Shown in pieces: positions 1 to 9,039 of a stretch of DNA of 35,625 bases. Below the pieces are notes generated by a model. It saw nothing but the letters and a program-made list of their open reading frames with translations, was not told the DNA's origin and did not search any database. The translations under genes were made by a program, and so were the position numbers. Every line of letters begins with the position of its first letter. Position 1 is the stretch's first letter. This DNA comes from Candidatus Woesearchaeota archaeon (GTDB lineage Archaea; Nanobdellota; Nanobdellia; Woesearchaeales; JACPBV01): NCBI GenBank assembly GCA_016180135.1, contig JACPBV010000021.1:1-35625 (forward strand), given 5' to 3'.

Positions 1-1
1 T

Positions 2-3000
2 AGCGCACGTGCTTTTGGAAAACTGATTCTCGCCCCGGCAATAGGGGTTAAGATTCGCTTCAAACTCATCGGCTCCTTAGCAAACAGAGGGACGCCCGAG
101 GTTATTCGGCAATTGGTGGGAAATGCTTACGCACCATTTTCTTTCTTAAAACAGAGAAGATTCGGGGAAGCTGCCAAAGTTAATGTTTGGCTTCTTGCCG
201 GCTTATCAGGCTTAACACTCCTGGCTTACCTTCTTAAGCTCCTCATGACTGGAGTTCCGGAGAGCCATGAAGCAGGAGATCACACCACGGGCCTTATCGA
301 CGATCTTGAGGCAACACAAGGCCAATTGGAGGAAGATGCTGCCAAGGTCAATAATGCTGCAAATCTGAGTGAGATAGGAACGTTGATTGATGAAGCCGAC
401 AGGATTAGGGAATCAGGCGAAACAACTCCACCTTCCGCATCGCCATTAGAAGCGCCTTCTGAACATCCAGAATCCCCTATAGGCATAGCAGCCCTTATTT
501 CGCCATATGAAGCTGAGGCAATCGCAAGGCTGCTCAATGACAGCACAAATGAGGATGGAAAAATCTTTTCGAAAGTGGAGCTTTTCAAGGCCGGAGATAA
601 AAATCTACCCCTCTTTATTTTCCTCAGCGACACACATCATGGAAGCTTTGAGTCCGTTGTAGATTCCATTTGGGGAAAGATGGGCCAGGCATCAAATCAG
701 GAAGAGTTTTTGGATGCCCTCAATAACTTTGGCCAAAATCTTGAAGATTCTTCGGAAGAAGACCTTGTTGAAATCAATGAGGCATTAAGGATTGCCAAAC
801 CCGGATTCCTTGGCTGCGAAGGATGGGCAGGAAAGGCTTCGAGCCAAATCCTCAACGGAGAGAAAGAGGTGTTGGAGAAATTCCTCGGCAATGAGGTTGA
901 GGGGGTTGTTCCATCGGAGGTTAATGAAATACAAAGGATACGCCAACAGGGGGGGTTTCCCTTAATCGGCCTTGAAGAGGAGGAAATCCAGGAAGCAGCA
1001 CTTATCAATGAGGCAGAGAAGTTCCATATTATCCAATCTTATGCATCGGTTTTTCTCAAGGCAATGATATTTCATGCTGCACCCGGGACGGATTTCAGTG
1101 ACGAAAAAAGCCAAGTTTTAAAGATGAGGAATATGGTCATTTCCCAAATTGCAGATTTGAAACCGGAGCATGCCACGGCCCCTTCATGGGAGGAGACCAA
1201 ACAGTTCTTGGAAGGGGAAGGATTGGGGAGGATAGGAAGGATTTCCCCCCGACTGGGCAGTTTCTTTGAATCAGAGCTGAAAAAGATTGCCGAATTTGAG
1301 CAGGAGCTCACCCAACAGAGGGAAAGGGCAATCCAATTAAACAATTCTGCAAAAAAAGAAAATGAAGTGGCTAAAAAAGCGCAGGAAAATTTGCAATCGC
1401 TCAGGCAAAAGGCTGAAGAGGCAAGGGCAGATCTTGAAAGGGCCAAAGGGGCATTTGAGAATCACCGTGGCGAAAGGAGCATCCCCGACGAAATAAAAAG
1501 ATATGAAAGGTTCAATAAGATCAAAAAGGAGATTACCAAAATCTCCGATGCTGTCAACAAAGGCGGGCCCGAGCAATTCGCCCAGGAGGGGCTGAAGATA
1601 GTTGAAGAAATTAAAAGGCTTGCCAGGGAAAAGAATGAAATAACCGGAACAGGGAGATCGGCGAGAAATATACGGGAGAGCATTGAAGAAAATATCACTG
1701 ATACAAAAGTCATTGGCGAGGCACTGCGCCTGATGTTTGCGGACATTGAAGAGTTTAATCAGGCAAAAAGCAGAGTTTCTAGAGTACTCAGGCAGGAAAA
1801 AGAAGCCAGGGAAGAAGATAATGCCCATAAAAGGCATATTGAAGGGAAACGAAGGGATTGGCAAAAAGAATTGGCCGAAGCAAGACAAAAGACCCAAGAT
1901 ATAAGCAAAGCGGCGGAAGCTCATTTTGATGCAATGCAAGAACCCATGGAAGAGATAGCTGATGAGCTTACCGTCGGAAGAAGGGATGATATCGTAGCAA
2001 AGAAACTTCTGGATGGGATGAGCAACTCACCCAGAAAAGTGTCGTTAGTATTTTTTGGGGATGACCACATCCAGAGCATTATCGGAAAATTAAGGGGCCA
2101 GATGGAATGTCATGTCATCGTCCTTGATGATAAGGAAGATGAGGGTGGAGAAACCGCCCCTTCTCAGCGCCCAGGAAATAATATGCATGAAGGAACCCCT
2201 CCTGCAGGAAGGAACACCACGCCAGCCAACAATATTCAGGAGGCTGCATCCTCTTCAACAATACCTCCCCAATCACCCCAGCATACAGGGATTCCCGCCT
2301 CTGAAGCTGAAAAACAAACTGGGCCGGGAGCGGAAATTGCCAGGAAACTGAATGTGTCTGGAGAGGATATTTCTCTCGGGCAAAAAGATCCCATTGAGGC
2401 ACGGCTGCTGAGAGGGGAGATAGTTCCTGGGAAAGAGCTAGCTCAGGCTTATGTCCAAAAAGAAGTTGAGGAGTTCCTTGAAGTGAGAAAGGCTGAAACC
2501 AAAGCAGGCTTGATGTTTAAATGGCGGCTAGCATCAAAAACGGCCGAGAGGATATATTCTCATATCAACGGCCTCACTCCCCAGGAAATAGAAAAGAGAT
2601 TCCTGAATGGGGCAGATGTGGATGACCGGCTCATGCCCCTCATAAAGACAACGCTGGTGTTCAATGCCCTCCTGAAAAATGATGGCGGCCAGCTCCAATA
2701 TTTAAAAAATGCCGGAAATATCGGGGATACACTCACGACAGGAAGATTTCAATGCCAGAGCGGTACAGACCTTTTTCTCTGCCTTGCTTTCCATCTCCTG
2801 GAAGAAGGCGAGCTAAAGGATTTTGTCGATGTTGCGCTAATCCAGAAAGATGGCATTGGCCATGAAAAGCCCGGGATGATTATCAACAACAGCTTGATAA
2901 CAATGGAAATAACGAGTGCAGGCATCAATATCTGCTATGATGGTAACCTAAGGGCATTGGGAGGGCCTATCGTCATTACAAAAGCTGTTGAAGGGATGGT

Positions 3001-3940
3001 GGATAAAATGGATAAAATCTACAATCCTGCCCTTAAATCAATAAGGCTTATCCGCGGAATGAAGCCTTACAGCCCGCTTGCTTCCCCTCCCCCCGGATTT
3101 AAATTTCCAAAATCGCTTCCGGACATCTATTGGCCAGGAGAGCAAGGAGAGGTGATAGTGCCTGAGCAGCAGCCCGATGAGCTGAAGGAGCTCAACAAAG
3201 AATATGAGGCGGAATGCAGAAAGATAATGGAAACCCTAAAAAGAAAGCAGGATCTTGCTGAAGGTATTTTCACCGTTGACATTAAACAAGATTTCGAGCC
3301 AGAAGCAGGAGAGGATGCAAAAAAAGCCCCAGAATTGGATTGGAAAGCTGCGCTGGAAGAGCTGTCGAAGGTGAAAGATGATGAAACTCTCCTGTCGAAT
3401 ATGGCTCTTTCCTTAACCAGAGATGGAAAGGTTATGCCGCTTGGCCCCGGAACAAATATCACCATACCTGAGGGCGGCTTGCAGGGAAATGAGGGTGGGG
3501 AATCGGGTGCCCAACCTTCTTCGGGCCAGCAGGAAGGCATCCGCAATTGGGGAAAAGATATCAAGAAGATTTATGAAGAGACGAAAGATGACCCTAACCT
3601 TACTGGGTTCAAGCAATACTATGGCAATAAGCCAGGTTGCCCCCATGGATTCACTTATGGCGGCTTTCTTAATGATCCTGATGCACCGAGGGATACGCAG
3701 GGAAATATCAAGACCCCAGATAATCCTGGTCAAACTATTTCTGTCTTTTTCCACCGGCATTGGTATGAGGAAAAGGAAACATTAGGCGTAAAGCTTGATT
3801 TTTACCTCGATGGAAAGTTTATTGAAAGCAAGTATACTCTTTTGAACGCGATAAAAATAGATGGGAGGAGTGAAGATGCATTCTTCATCAAAGACGGAAA
3901 GAAGATTGAGTTCAAAGTCGAAACTAAGCGTTTACAATGA
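2..3940 (+). CDS. Very large coiled-coil membrane protein, 5'-partial, unknown function
   Basis: I do not recognise this gene. The frame is open from the first bases of the window, so the true start is probably upstream; the first start-like codon inside the window is TTG at 113, and numbering here is from it. One hydrophobic segment (about 25-45) is followed by a long hydrophilic part. Residues about 375-650 are rich in E, K, R, Q and A and look like a long coiled coil. A proline/serine-rich linker follows at about 690-760. A later block has Cys881, His917 and Glu932, spaced like the Cys-His-Asp triad of transglutaminase-like peptidases (C-x35-H-x14-E). The C-terminal 110 residues form a separate, apparently globular unit. 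Likely anchored in the membrane with the bulk on one side. The triad is inference. Confidence 0.75.
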   Translation, partial: SARAFGKLILAPAIGVKIRFKLIGSLANRGTPEVIRQLVGNAYAPFSFLKQRRFGEAAKVNVWLLAGLSGLTLLAYLLKLLMTGVPESHEAGDHTTGLIDDLEATQGQLEEDAAKVNNAANLSEIGTLIDEADRIRESGETTPPSASPLEAPSEHPESPIGIAALISPYEAEAIARLLNDSTNEDGKIFSKVELFKAGDKNLPLFIFLSDTHHGSFESVVDSIWGKMGQASNQEEFLDALNNFGQNLEDSSEEDLVEINEALRIAKPGFLGCEGWAGKASSQILNGEKEVLEKFLGNEVEGVVPSEVNEIQRIRQQGGFPLIGLEEEEIQEAALINEAEKFHIIQSYASVFLKAMIFHAAPGTDFSDEKSQVLKMRNMVISQIADLKPEHATAPSWEETKQFLEGEGLGRIGRISPRLGSFFESELKKIAEFEQELTQQRERAIQLNNSAKKENEVAKKAQENLQSLRQKAEEARADLERAKGAFENHRGERSIPDEIKRYERFNKIKKEITKISDAVNKGGPEQFAQEGLKIVEEIKRLAREKNEITGTGRSARNIRESIEENITDTKVIGEALRLMFADIEEFNQAKSRVSRVLRQEKEAREEDNAHKRHIEGKRRDWQKELAEARQKTQDISKAAEAHFDAMQEPMEEIADELTVGRRDDIVAKKLLDGMSNSPRKVSLVFFGDDHIQSIIGKLRGQMECHVIVLDDKEDEGGETAPSQRPGNNMHEGTPPAGRNTTPANNIQEAASSSTIPPQSPQHTGIPASEAEKQTGPGAEIARKLNVSGEDISLGQKDPIEARLLRGEIVPGKELAQAYVQKEVEEFLEVRKAETKAGLMFKWRLASKTAERIYSHINGLTPQEIEKRFLNGADVDDRLMPLIKTTLVFNALLKNDGGQLQYLKNAGNIGDTLTTGRFQCQSGTDLFLCLAFHLLEEGELKDFVDVALIQKDGIGHEKPGMIINNSLITMEITSAGINICYDGNLRALGGPIVITKAVEGMVDKMDKIYNPALKSIRLIRGMKPYSPLASPPPGFKFPKSLPDIYWPGEQGEVIVPEQQPDELKELNKEYEAECRKIMETLKRKQDLAEGIFTVDIKQDFEPEAGEDAKKAPELDWKAALEELSKVKDDETLLSNMALSLTRDGKVMPLGPGTNITIPEGGLQGNEGGESGAQPSSGQQEGIRNWGKDIKKIYEETKDDPNLTGFKQYYGNKPGCPHGFTYGGFLNDPDAPRDTQGNIKTPDNPGQTISVFFHRHWYEEKETLGVKLDFYLDGKFIESKYTLLNAIKIDGRSEDAFFIKDGKKIEFKVETKRLQ

Positions 3941-4076
3941 ATCTGAAGAGGGGAATAAAAACTACTTCCCCGATATGATTCTTGGAAGAAAACTTCCAAA
4001 AGCCAGCAACCCAGACCTCCTGAAAAAGATGTCCTCCGGCCCCCCAGGAACAGGGTTCCCACAAAAAACCAAATGA
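3876..4076 (+). CDS. Possible small basic protein overlapping the preceding gene's end
   Basis: A 66-codon frame starts at an ATG with GGAGG about 7 bases upstream. It overlaps the last 65 bases of the large gene in another frame, then runs 136 bases beyond it. The product is rich in K, S and P and has no recognisable domain. The overlap is long for a genuine gene pair, so this may be chance. The only positive evidence is the well-placed ribosome-binding site and an open frame that continues past the upstream stop. Confidence 0.25.
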   Translation: MHSSSKTERRLSSKSKLSVYNESEEGNKNYFPDMILGRKLPKASNPDLLKKMSSGPPGTGFPQKTK

Positions 4077-4185
4077 TGCAAATTACCCATGGCTACATTT
4101 GCTAAAATCATACAATACAACTAAAGAGCCAATCTTATCTGTATTTATTGTACTATCCAACAATCTGTATGATACAACCAAAAAG

Positions 4186-4193
4186 CTTAAATA
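4186..4193 (+). promoter_or_regulatory. TATA box of the HEPN/nucleotidyltransferase pair
   Basis: CTTAAATA lies 25-32 bp before the ATG at 4218, predicting a leaderless transcript. The 100 bp upstream contain three ATACAA/TTGTAT words, which could be regulator half-sites, but this is weak. Confidence 0.55.
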
Positions 4194-4217
4194 GTAAATC
4201 TGCGTTGTATTGGACAA

Positions 4218-4512
4218 ATGAACGAAAAAGAGCTTATCCTTCAGGAAAACTATGAGGAGTACCTTGAGTTTGCCGAACAGGCACTCGAAAAGAAGAAGTT
4301 TAATGCGGCAGTGACGCTCTTCTTTAAGGCAATCCCATACCCAGCGCTTCACAATCCTCAAAGAAAGGTACCCTGCAGCCTACAGCATCCTTGACAGGGA
4401 TTTTCCTTTCTATCGGGACAGCTACACAAAAAAGCTTAGTGAGGAGACAGCGGAGGTGCTTAAGGAAGATGCTTACCTTGTCAAAAAGCTTGCTCAACAA
4501 GATAAAGAATGA
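4218..4512 (+). pseudogene. HEPN-domain protein, internally deleted and frameshifted
   Basis: The ATG at 4218 opens a frame encoding a typical HEPN start (acidic helices, then AAVTLFFKAI) that runs out of register and stops at 4392-4394. The rest of a HEPN protein continues in the next frame (TQRFTILKERYPAAYSILD and onward) to a stop at 4510-4512. The usual stretch between the two parts, about 15-20 residues, is missing at about 4330-4340, so a deletion rather than a single indel is the simplest explanation. The C-terminal part overlaps the start of the nucleotidyltransferase gene, the normal arrangement of a HEPN-MNT toxin/antitoxin pair. HEPN proteins of such pairs are usually RNases; this copy should be inactive unless the assembly is wrong. 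Confidence 0.75.
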
Positions 4513-5026
4513 CCAAGATATCTTTGATGTAGTGGAATATGGCTCTGCAGTAAAAGGGAAACTGAAGCCTAACGATGTTGATATAGCTGTCATCTTTAGG
4601 AAAACAACGCTCAAAGAGCGCCTTGCCAAAATTCAGGAGCTGAAGAATGAGATTGTTTCAGAGCGCCAGATAGATATGAAAGGGATACTTTGGGAAGAGC
4701 TTTTCTCAGAGAGTTTTTTTGCAAGGTCAGGAATCCTGCTTGAAGGGATCAGCCTCATCGATAAGAAACCAATCGCAGCAAAGCTGGATTTCCAGGCTTC
4801 AACGCTCTTTATCCACAATCTCAAAAACAAAGATCATACGGAAAAAGTTAAATTCAACTACATCCTCAAAGGCAGAGGCAAATCAGGTATTATCGACATG
4901 CTCAAAGGGGAGCATCTTGCACCCGGAGTCGTCAAAATCCCCATCGCAGCATCATTTGAATTTGAAGAAATACTCACCCGTCACAATATCCCATTCACCA
5001 AGGAGAATATCCTCAGCCAGAAATAA
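4469..5026 (+). CDS. MNT-type nucleotidyltransferase (HEPN partner)
   Basis: The product is 185 residues from the ATG at 4469. Residues 24-43 carry the nucleotidyltransferase signature, G25-S26 followed by D36-x-D38, which binds metal and nucleotide. In HEPN-MNT modules this protein neutralises the HEPN RNase, in characterised cases by adding AMP to it. The start was chosen because it gives the usual short helix before the motif and overlaps the 3' end of the HEPN frame by 44 bases, implying coupled translation. The longer open frame upstream of 4469 is the HEPN gene read out of register. The C-terminal 100 residues are a second domain that I do not recognise. With the HEPN gene broken, this may be an orphan antitoxin. 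Confidence 0.8.
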   Translation: MLTLSKSLLNKIKNDQDIFDVVEYGSAVKGKLKPNDVDIAVIFRKTTLKERLAKIQELKNEIVSERQIDMKGILWEELFSESFFARSGILLEGISLIDKKPIAAKLDFQASTLFIHNLKNKDHTEKVKFNYILKGRGKSGIIDMLKGEHLAPGVVKIPIAASFEFEEILTRHNIPFTKENILSQK

Positions 5027-5041
5027 GAATTCAGGAACGTT

Positions 5042-5641
5042 TTACCTGCTCGCATCCGCCTGCCTTTCCAGCTCGGATTTCTTTGCGATGGCATTGGAGG
5101 TCAGGCTTAGGTTAAACGCGCCGATAATCTCATCTGCAAGGCAGGAGACAAAGGTTTTTTTAGAATTGAAAGTCCGGTGGTAAGCGCCCTGGGTCATGAG
5201 GCGCAATGCGAGGTCAATCCTCCGCTGGGGAGCGCATTCTGTCGCTTTGGGATACCTTGCGCCGCCGTATTCGACTGCAACAATCTCCTCACGGGGGGCT
5301 GCGTTCTCTATCGCCCTGACGACAACCTCAACTGGATTTCTTTTTGTCTGCTTCTCAACCAAAAGGAGGGCCTGTTCGACTGCATTATAGGCGGTGTGCG
5401 CCTTGCCGGTGATCTTTGAGCTTGTCCTGAAATGCTTTTTTCCCTTATGGCCGGGGACCATGACCTTGTTGATTAGCCTCTCGATGATGAACACCCTGCT
5501 CTTGTGAAACTTGCTGCCTGCATACCTTGCGCCTGTCTTTGGGACGATGCGGGGCTCTAACGTGATATATCTCTCCAATCCGGGATCCATGACTTTAATG
5601 CCCCTGGTATCCCACCGGTTGAATGCAAGAATTTCTGACAT
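5042..5641 (-). CDS. rps7: Small ribosomal subunit protein uS7
   Basis: This is ribosomal protein S7, which binds the 3' major domain of 16S rRNA and shapes the mRNA exit region of the 30S head. The 199-residue product has the archaeal/eukaryotic N-terminal extension and conserved stretches such as RLINKVMVPGHKGKKHFR and VEYGGARYPKATE. I place the start at ATG 5641, preceded by a GTGAT element, rather than the TTG two codons upstream. It follows uS12 by 11 bases on the same strand, the usual str-type pair; elongation factor genes do not follow here. It converges with the nucleotidyltransferase gene, leaving only 15 bases between the two stops. Confidence 0.97.
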   Translation of the reverse strand: MSEILAFNRWDTRGIKVMDPGLERYITLEPRIVPKTGARYAGSKFHKSRVFIIERLINKVMVPGHKGKKHFRTSSKITGKAHTAYNAVEQALLLVEKQTKRNPVEVVVRAIENAAPREEIVAVEYGGARYPKATECAPQRRIDLALRLMTQGAYHRTFNSKKTFVSCLADEIIGAFNLSLTSNAIAKKSELERQADASR

Positions 5642-5652
5642 CTTCAATCACG

Positions 5653-6090
5653 CTACTTTCTGGCTTTTTCAATGATGCCTTTCTGCAAAGCCCTCAGGCT
5701 TTGGTCGTTGACTTTGATAACCTGCCATCGGACTCCCGGGATATCTCCTTTGGATTTTCCCATCGCTCCCCCGATGCATTCGACAACAACTTCATCGTGC
5801 TCGTCAATGAGCTTGGTGGCGCCATCTCTCGGCGCAAAAGCAGTCACCTGCCTCCCATTCTTGATAAGCTGGACACGGACGCATTTCCTCATGGCAGAAT
5901 TTGGCTGCTTGGCCTCAAACTGCACTTTCTCCAACACAATCCCTTTGGCCTGGGAGCTGCCTTCCAGCGGGTCGGATCTCTCTTTGAGCCTGAGCACCCT
6001 TCTGGTGTACCATTTATTGTTCCACCTGGTCTTCTGCCTCTTCACTCTCAGGCTCTTCCCAGCAAACATTCCGCGGGTTTTCCTTCCCAT
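5653..6090 (-). CDS. rps12: Small ribosomal subunit protein uS12
   Basis: Ribosomal protein S12 sits at the decoding centre and monitors codon-anticodon pairing. The 145-residue product matches the archaeal family in length and carries the hallmark [15 protein letters not shown], whose PNSA loop contacts the decoding site, followed by the RDGAT region. It begins about 28 bp after a TATA element, so it is probably the leaderless first gene of a two-gene operon with uS7. Confidence 0.98.
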   Translation of the reverse strand: MGRKTRGMFAGKSLRVKRQKTRWNNKWYTRRVLRLKERSDPLEGSSQAKGIVLEKVQFEAKQPNSAMRKCVRVQLIKNGRQVTAFAPRDGATKLIDEHDEVVVECIGGAMGKSKGDIPGVRWQVIKVNDQSLRALQKGIIEKARK

Positions 6091-6112
6091 GCGTCTGACG
6101 GAGTTTTAGGCT

Positions 6113-6123
6113 GTTTTTAAAGC
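6113..6123 (-). promoter_or_regulatory. TATA box for uS12-uS7
   Basis: Reading on the minus strand, GCTTTAAAAAC ends 23 bp before the uS12 ATG. The spacing fits a leaderless archaeal transcript. Confidence 0.6.
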
Positions 6124-6193
6124 TTTGTTTTTTAAACTGATGGGGGAACGGAGTGAGAATGTTTTGTTTTTCAAGATGCAGGCCATCAACCAA

Positions 6194-8527
6194 TTACATA
6201 AGCGCCCCTATCTTTCTTGGGATGGAGGCAAAGAAAAGAACAATCCTCTGCCACCATGCGACGTCAGCTAATTCTATGGAAAAGGATTCGCTGGCGCTGT
6301 ATTTTTTGCCACGGCTGTCCTCATAGGCCGCGTTGATGCTGATAGTGTTTTCACCAGGATCCAGCTCGAGGTAAGGGATAGGCACGATTAACTTCCTGTC
6401 TCCCAGGAGCTTGTCAATGGAAATCTCCTGCCCAAACAGGGGAATGGATACAACCACTTTAATGGGGATGCTCGAAGAACTTTTGATGAGGGTAAAGTTC
6501 AACACTGCATTTTCACCATACGCTATTTTCGCGGGAGCGGCGATATCCCTGATGGAAACCGAGGGCCTGTCAAGGACCGTGACATCGATAGCTGCGGACT
6601 TGACTATCTCAGAGTTCCTTGCTTTAACCGCAAGGCTCTGCCTTCCGGGCTGCTCTGGCAAGAAGGTGAAGTTAAATTGGCGCTGCTGGGCAATAGGGAT
6701 ATCCATCGTTTTACAGGACTGCTCAAAGCAGGCCTTCAGGCCAGCTATCATCTTATTTCCCGTGTTCTTAAGCATGCACCGGATGTCTGCAGACTCATCA
6801 TCGTAGAATTCATATGAAGAAGCCTCACAGGCCATCTCCAGTGAAGCAGAATACTTTTTTTCTTCTGCCTCATCCAGTTCACTGAGGATATCATCTTTTT
6901 CCTGCCGGCTGACCATCAATCCGTCCCTCCTTGCCTGGAAAGAGGTTTCTGCAGTAGCATTCCTGATTGACCTCAGCGAGAATGGAAACGTGTAGACAAA
7001 ATCAGGATCAAGGCTCGGGGAGACTCTGACAGGGAACAGGAGCGTCTTTTGCCCGTTGGGCTTCATCAGGACGGCGAACGAGGAATTTATCTCAGCCTCT
7101 ACTTCGAGGGATTTTGAGAGCTGGAATTCTGTGGCCAAATAGTAAGGGTTAGGGTTTTCAACCGTTATCTCAAGAATGTTGTATGAGCCAAACCCCACTG
7201 ACCTTTTTCTGGGGGATAAAGAATACTGCAGAGGGTCTTTTCCTCTCCCCTCCCTCGCCGTCACTTTTGCCCTGATGTCTAGAGGATCGGTGTCAATCTC
7301 CATATCCTTCCCAAGCCACTCATACCTTGTCGAGGGCACTTCTGCATCAACCGCCTCTTTCAGCTTGATATGGAATTCGTCGATAAAGCCGAACTGGCCG
7401 AAGGTCACATCAAAAGGCAGCCAGCCGTAGCCGGGAAAATATACTTCCGCCCAGCCGTGAGGGCCGAAGCCTTCGCCTGATGCCAATGCATCAGTGTAAG
7501 AAACTCCCGATACAAATTTTGCAGGGATCCCCAATGCCCGATTGAGCGCGATAAAAAGGTTTGTCAGCTCATCACAGACTCCTTCTTTATGCTCCAATAC
7601 CCACGATGCTTTCTGGGTGATATCAGCAGTCATCGTGCTCAGGTCGTAGGCAATATTTTCCTTCACCCACATCCCCAGCCTGAACTCCAATGGGTAAAGA
7701 TCATCTTCGCCCTGGGCCAGTTCGTTGGCCAGTTTCACAATATCCCCATCGCCTGAATCAATCGTCTCTGAAGGGCTGAGAAATGGCTCAAGCTCTTCGG
7801 GAAGGGCAGCAAGCGGAAAGGGAATCTTTTCAGTAACTTTGATATGGGTGTTTTTTACTCCAACTTTACTGCTCACAGAAAAAGGAAGCTGCTTTCCGGG
7901 GGGGCTTTCCCAGGAAAAAATGGCAGTATCCTTAACGATTGGCGCCTGCGGCTGCGTAACGAGGGAATAGACGATCTGCTGGAAGCTCTCTAACGGAAGA
8001 AAGGACAGATTGGCACGGACATATCGCAGCTGGGATGCTGCGGAGACCGGCTTGATGAGGATATTTCCCCTGATGAGCACATCTGCCTCAATCGCATCAT
8101 TTGAAAAATAGCTTTCCTGCGAGGCAAATGCATGAATAGTGAATGTTAAGATGAAAAGAACTGAAATAAAGCAGTTTATTCTCTTGGGGGAGGGGCCTGT
8201 TGTCCTTTTGGAGATGCATAGTTGTTTGGGGGAGAAGTTCTTTGGTTGGGGAGTGGAGATTGTTGGTTTGGGAAAGGGGGCTGTTGCCCCGTTGGAGATG
8301 CCTATTTGTTTGGGAAATAAGCTTGTTGGGTTGGGGGAGAAGGTTGTTGAGTTGGGAGGGGAGATTGTTAGGTTGGGAGATGTTTCCATCGTCCTGGTGG
8401 AATTGCCTATCGGATTATGAGGGAAGGTTGTTGAGTTGGGAGAGAATATTCGTGGGTTGGGAGATGAACCTATCCTTTTAGAAAAGAGTTCCTTACGTTC
8501 AGAAAAGAAATTAGTCCCTTTAAGCAT
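6194..8527 (-). CDS. Membrane-bound transglutaminase-like protein with repetitive N-terminus
   Basis: The 777-residue product contains a transglutaminase core at about 285-380: Cys318 in GVCDE, His357 in PHGWAEVYF and Asp373 in PFDVTF form the expected catalytic triad. Archaeal members are thought to be cysteine peptidases or amidases acting outside the cell. A hydrophobic segment at about 118-136 looks like a signal anchor; beta-sandwich-like domains follow the core, and a short hydrophobic tail ends the protein. Unusually, about 115 residues of repetitive S/T/P/N-rich sequence precede the anchor. I keep this start because its ATG overlaps the upstream stop (ATGCTTAA), and no ATG, GTG or TTG lies in frame just before the anchor. 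It is the second gene of a pair with the 140-residue protein. Confidence 0.85.
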   Translation of the reverse strand: MLKGTNFFSERKELFSKRIGSSPNPRIFSPNSTTFPHNPIGNSTRTMETSPNLTISPPNSTTFSPNPTSLFPKQIGISNGATAPFPKPTISTPQPKNFSPKQLCISKRTTGPSPKRINCFISVLFILTFTIHAFASQESYFSNDAIEADVLIRGNILIKPVSAASQLRYVRANLSFLPLESFQQIVYSLVTQPQAPIVKDTAIFSWESPPGKQLPFSVSSKVGVKNTHIKVTEKIPFPLAALPEELEPFLSPSETIDSGDGDIVKLANELAQGEDDLYPLEFRLGMWVKENIAYDLSTMTADITQKASWVLEHKEGVCDELTNLFIALNRALGIPAKFVSGVSYTDALASGEGFGPHGWAEVYFPGYGWLPFDVTFGQFGFIDEFHIKLKEAVDAEVPSTRYEWLGKDMEIDTDPLDIRAKVTAREGRGKDPLQYSLSPRKRSVGFGSYNILEITVENPNPYYLATEFQLSKSLEVEAEINSSFAVLMKPNGQKTLLFPVRVSPSLDPDFVYTFPFSLRSIRNATAETSFQARRDGLMVSRQEKDDILSELDEAEEKKYSASLEMACEASSYEFYDDESADIRCMLKNTGNKMIAGLKACFEQSCKTMDIPIAQQRQFNFTFLPEQPGRQSLAVKARNSEIVKSAAIDVTVLDRPSVSIRDIAAPAKIAYGENAVLNFTLIKSSSSIPIKVVVSIPLFGQEISIDKLLGDRKLIVPIPYLELDPGENTISINAAYEDSRGKKYSASESFSIELADVAWWQRIVLFFASIPRKIGALM
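8216..8480 (-). repeat. Degenerate tandem repeats in the transglutaminase N-terminus
   Basis: On the plus strand, units beginning near 8216, 8300, 8407 and 8469 (gcatag or cctat words followed by runs of GTTGGG, GGGAGA and GTTGTTG) recur with lengths of about 60-107 bp. They encode S/P/T/N-rich segments with recurring SPNSTTF- and SPNPT-like motifs. The repeats are in frame and look like a variable-length low-complexity module. Confidence 0.6.
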
Positions 8528-8942
8528 CTTTTGGCTGGTCCACGGTTACTCGGGGAAGAGGAATCGGCGGAGGGAGGTTTACTTTCTGGCTTAAGATCAG
8601 AGCTTCAATGTTGCATTTGGTCAAGACGGTATTGAGAAGGCTGGCCATCACTTCTTTCTTCACTTTCTTGGACTTCTTCCACTCATCCAAAATGCTTTTT
8701 GTTTCCTTGACATCCCCAAGGTAGACCACATCACCGACGAGAGCAATGTTTCCCAGGCCTTCCTCAAAGCTGGAGGTAAACTCAAAGACAAACTTCAATG
8801 CTTTCTGGGAATCAGAGCCAAGATCCAAAGGCTGGTCCTTGATATCTTTGATAAGAACATTGTTCTTGATATTAACTTTGCCTGAAACGCCATCATTTCT
8901 CACCGCAGTTATCTTGTTGAAATTAAAGCCGATAATTGTCAT
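8520..8942 (-). CDS. Conserved-looking small protein of unknown function
   Basis: The 140-residue product has no signal peptide or membrane segment. The N-terminal 90 residues alternate short beta-like stretches. The end contains CNIEALILSQKVNLPPPI and a following LPRV, which recalls the helix plus proline loop of SecB-like export chaperones; that resemblance is only a guess from the pattern. A good GGAGG lies 8 bases before the ATG, so this mRNA has a leader. The stop overlaps the start of the transglutaminase-like gene, suggesting a linked role, for example with an exported product. Confidence 0.7.
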   Translation of the reverse strand: MTIIGFNFNKITAVRNDGVSGKVNIKNNVLIKDIKDQPLDLGSDSQKALKFVFEFTSSFEEGLGNIALVGDVVYLGDVKETKSILDEWKKSKKVKKEVMASLLNTVLTKCNIEALILSQKVNLPPPIPLPRVTVDQPKDA

Positions 8943-9009
8943 GTCCGCAACCTCCAGTTATGAGCCTTTGCTATGGGTCTTTGTTATGAGTTCCTGTAAA
9001 GCTCAATAA

Positions 9010-9017
9010 TTTATAAA
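9010..9017 (+). promoter_or_regulatory. TATA box for the HAD phosphatase
   Basis: TTTATAAA lies 23-30 bp before the ATG at 9040, predicting a leaderless transcript. The same element could serve the divergent gene at 8942, which is about 70 bp away and has a Shine-Dalgarno site. Confidence 0.65.
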
Positions 9018-9039
9018 GCTTTCCTTATTCCTGCTTTGC

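Noticed and set aside
5623..6120. 165-codon plus-strand frame opposite uS12
   Set aside because: It is antisense to a certain ribosomal protein gene and encodes nothing recognisable.
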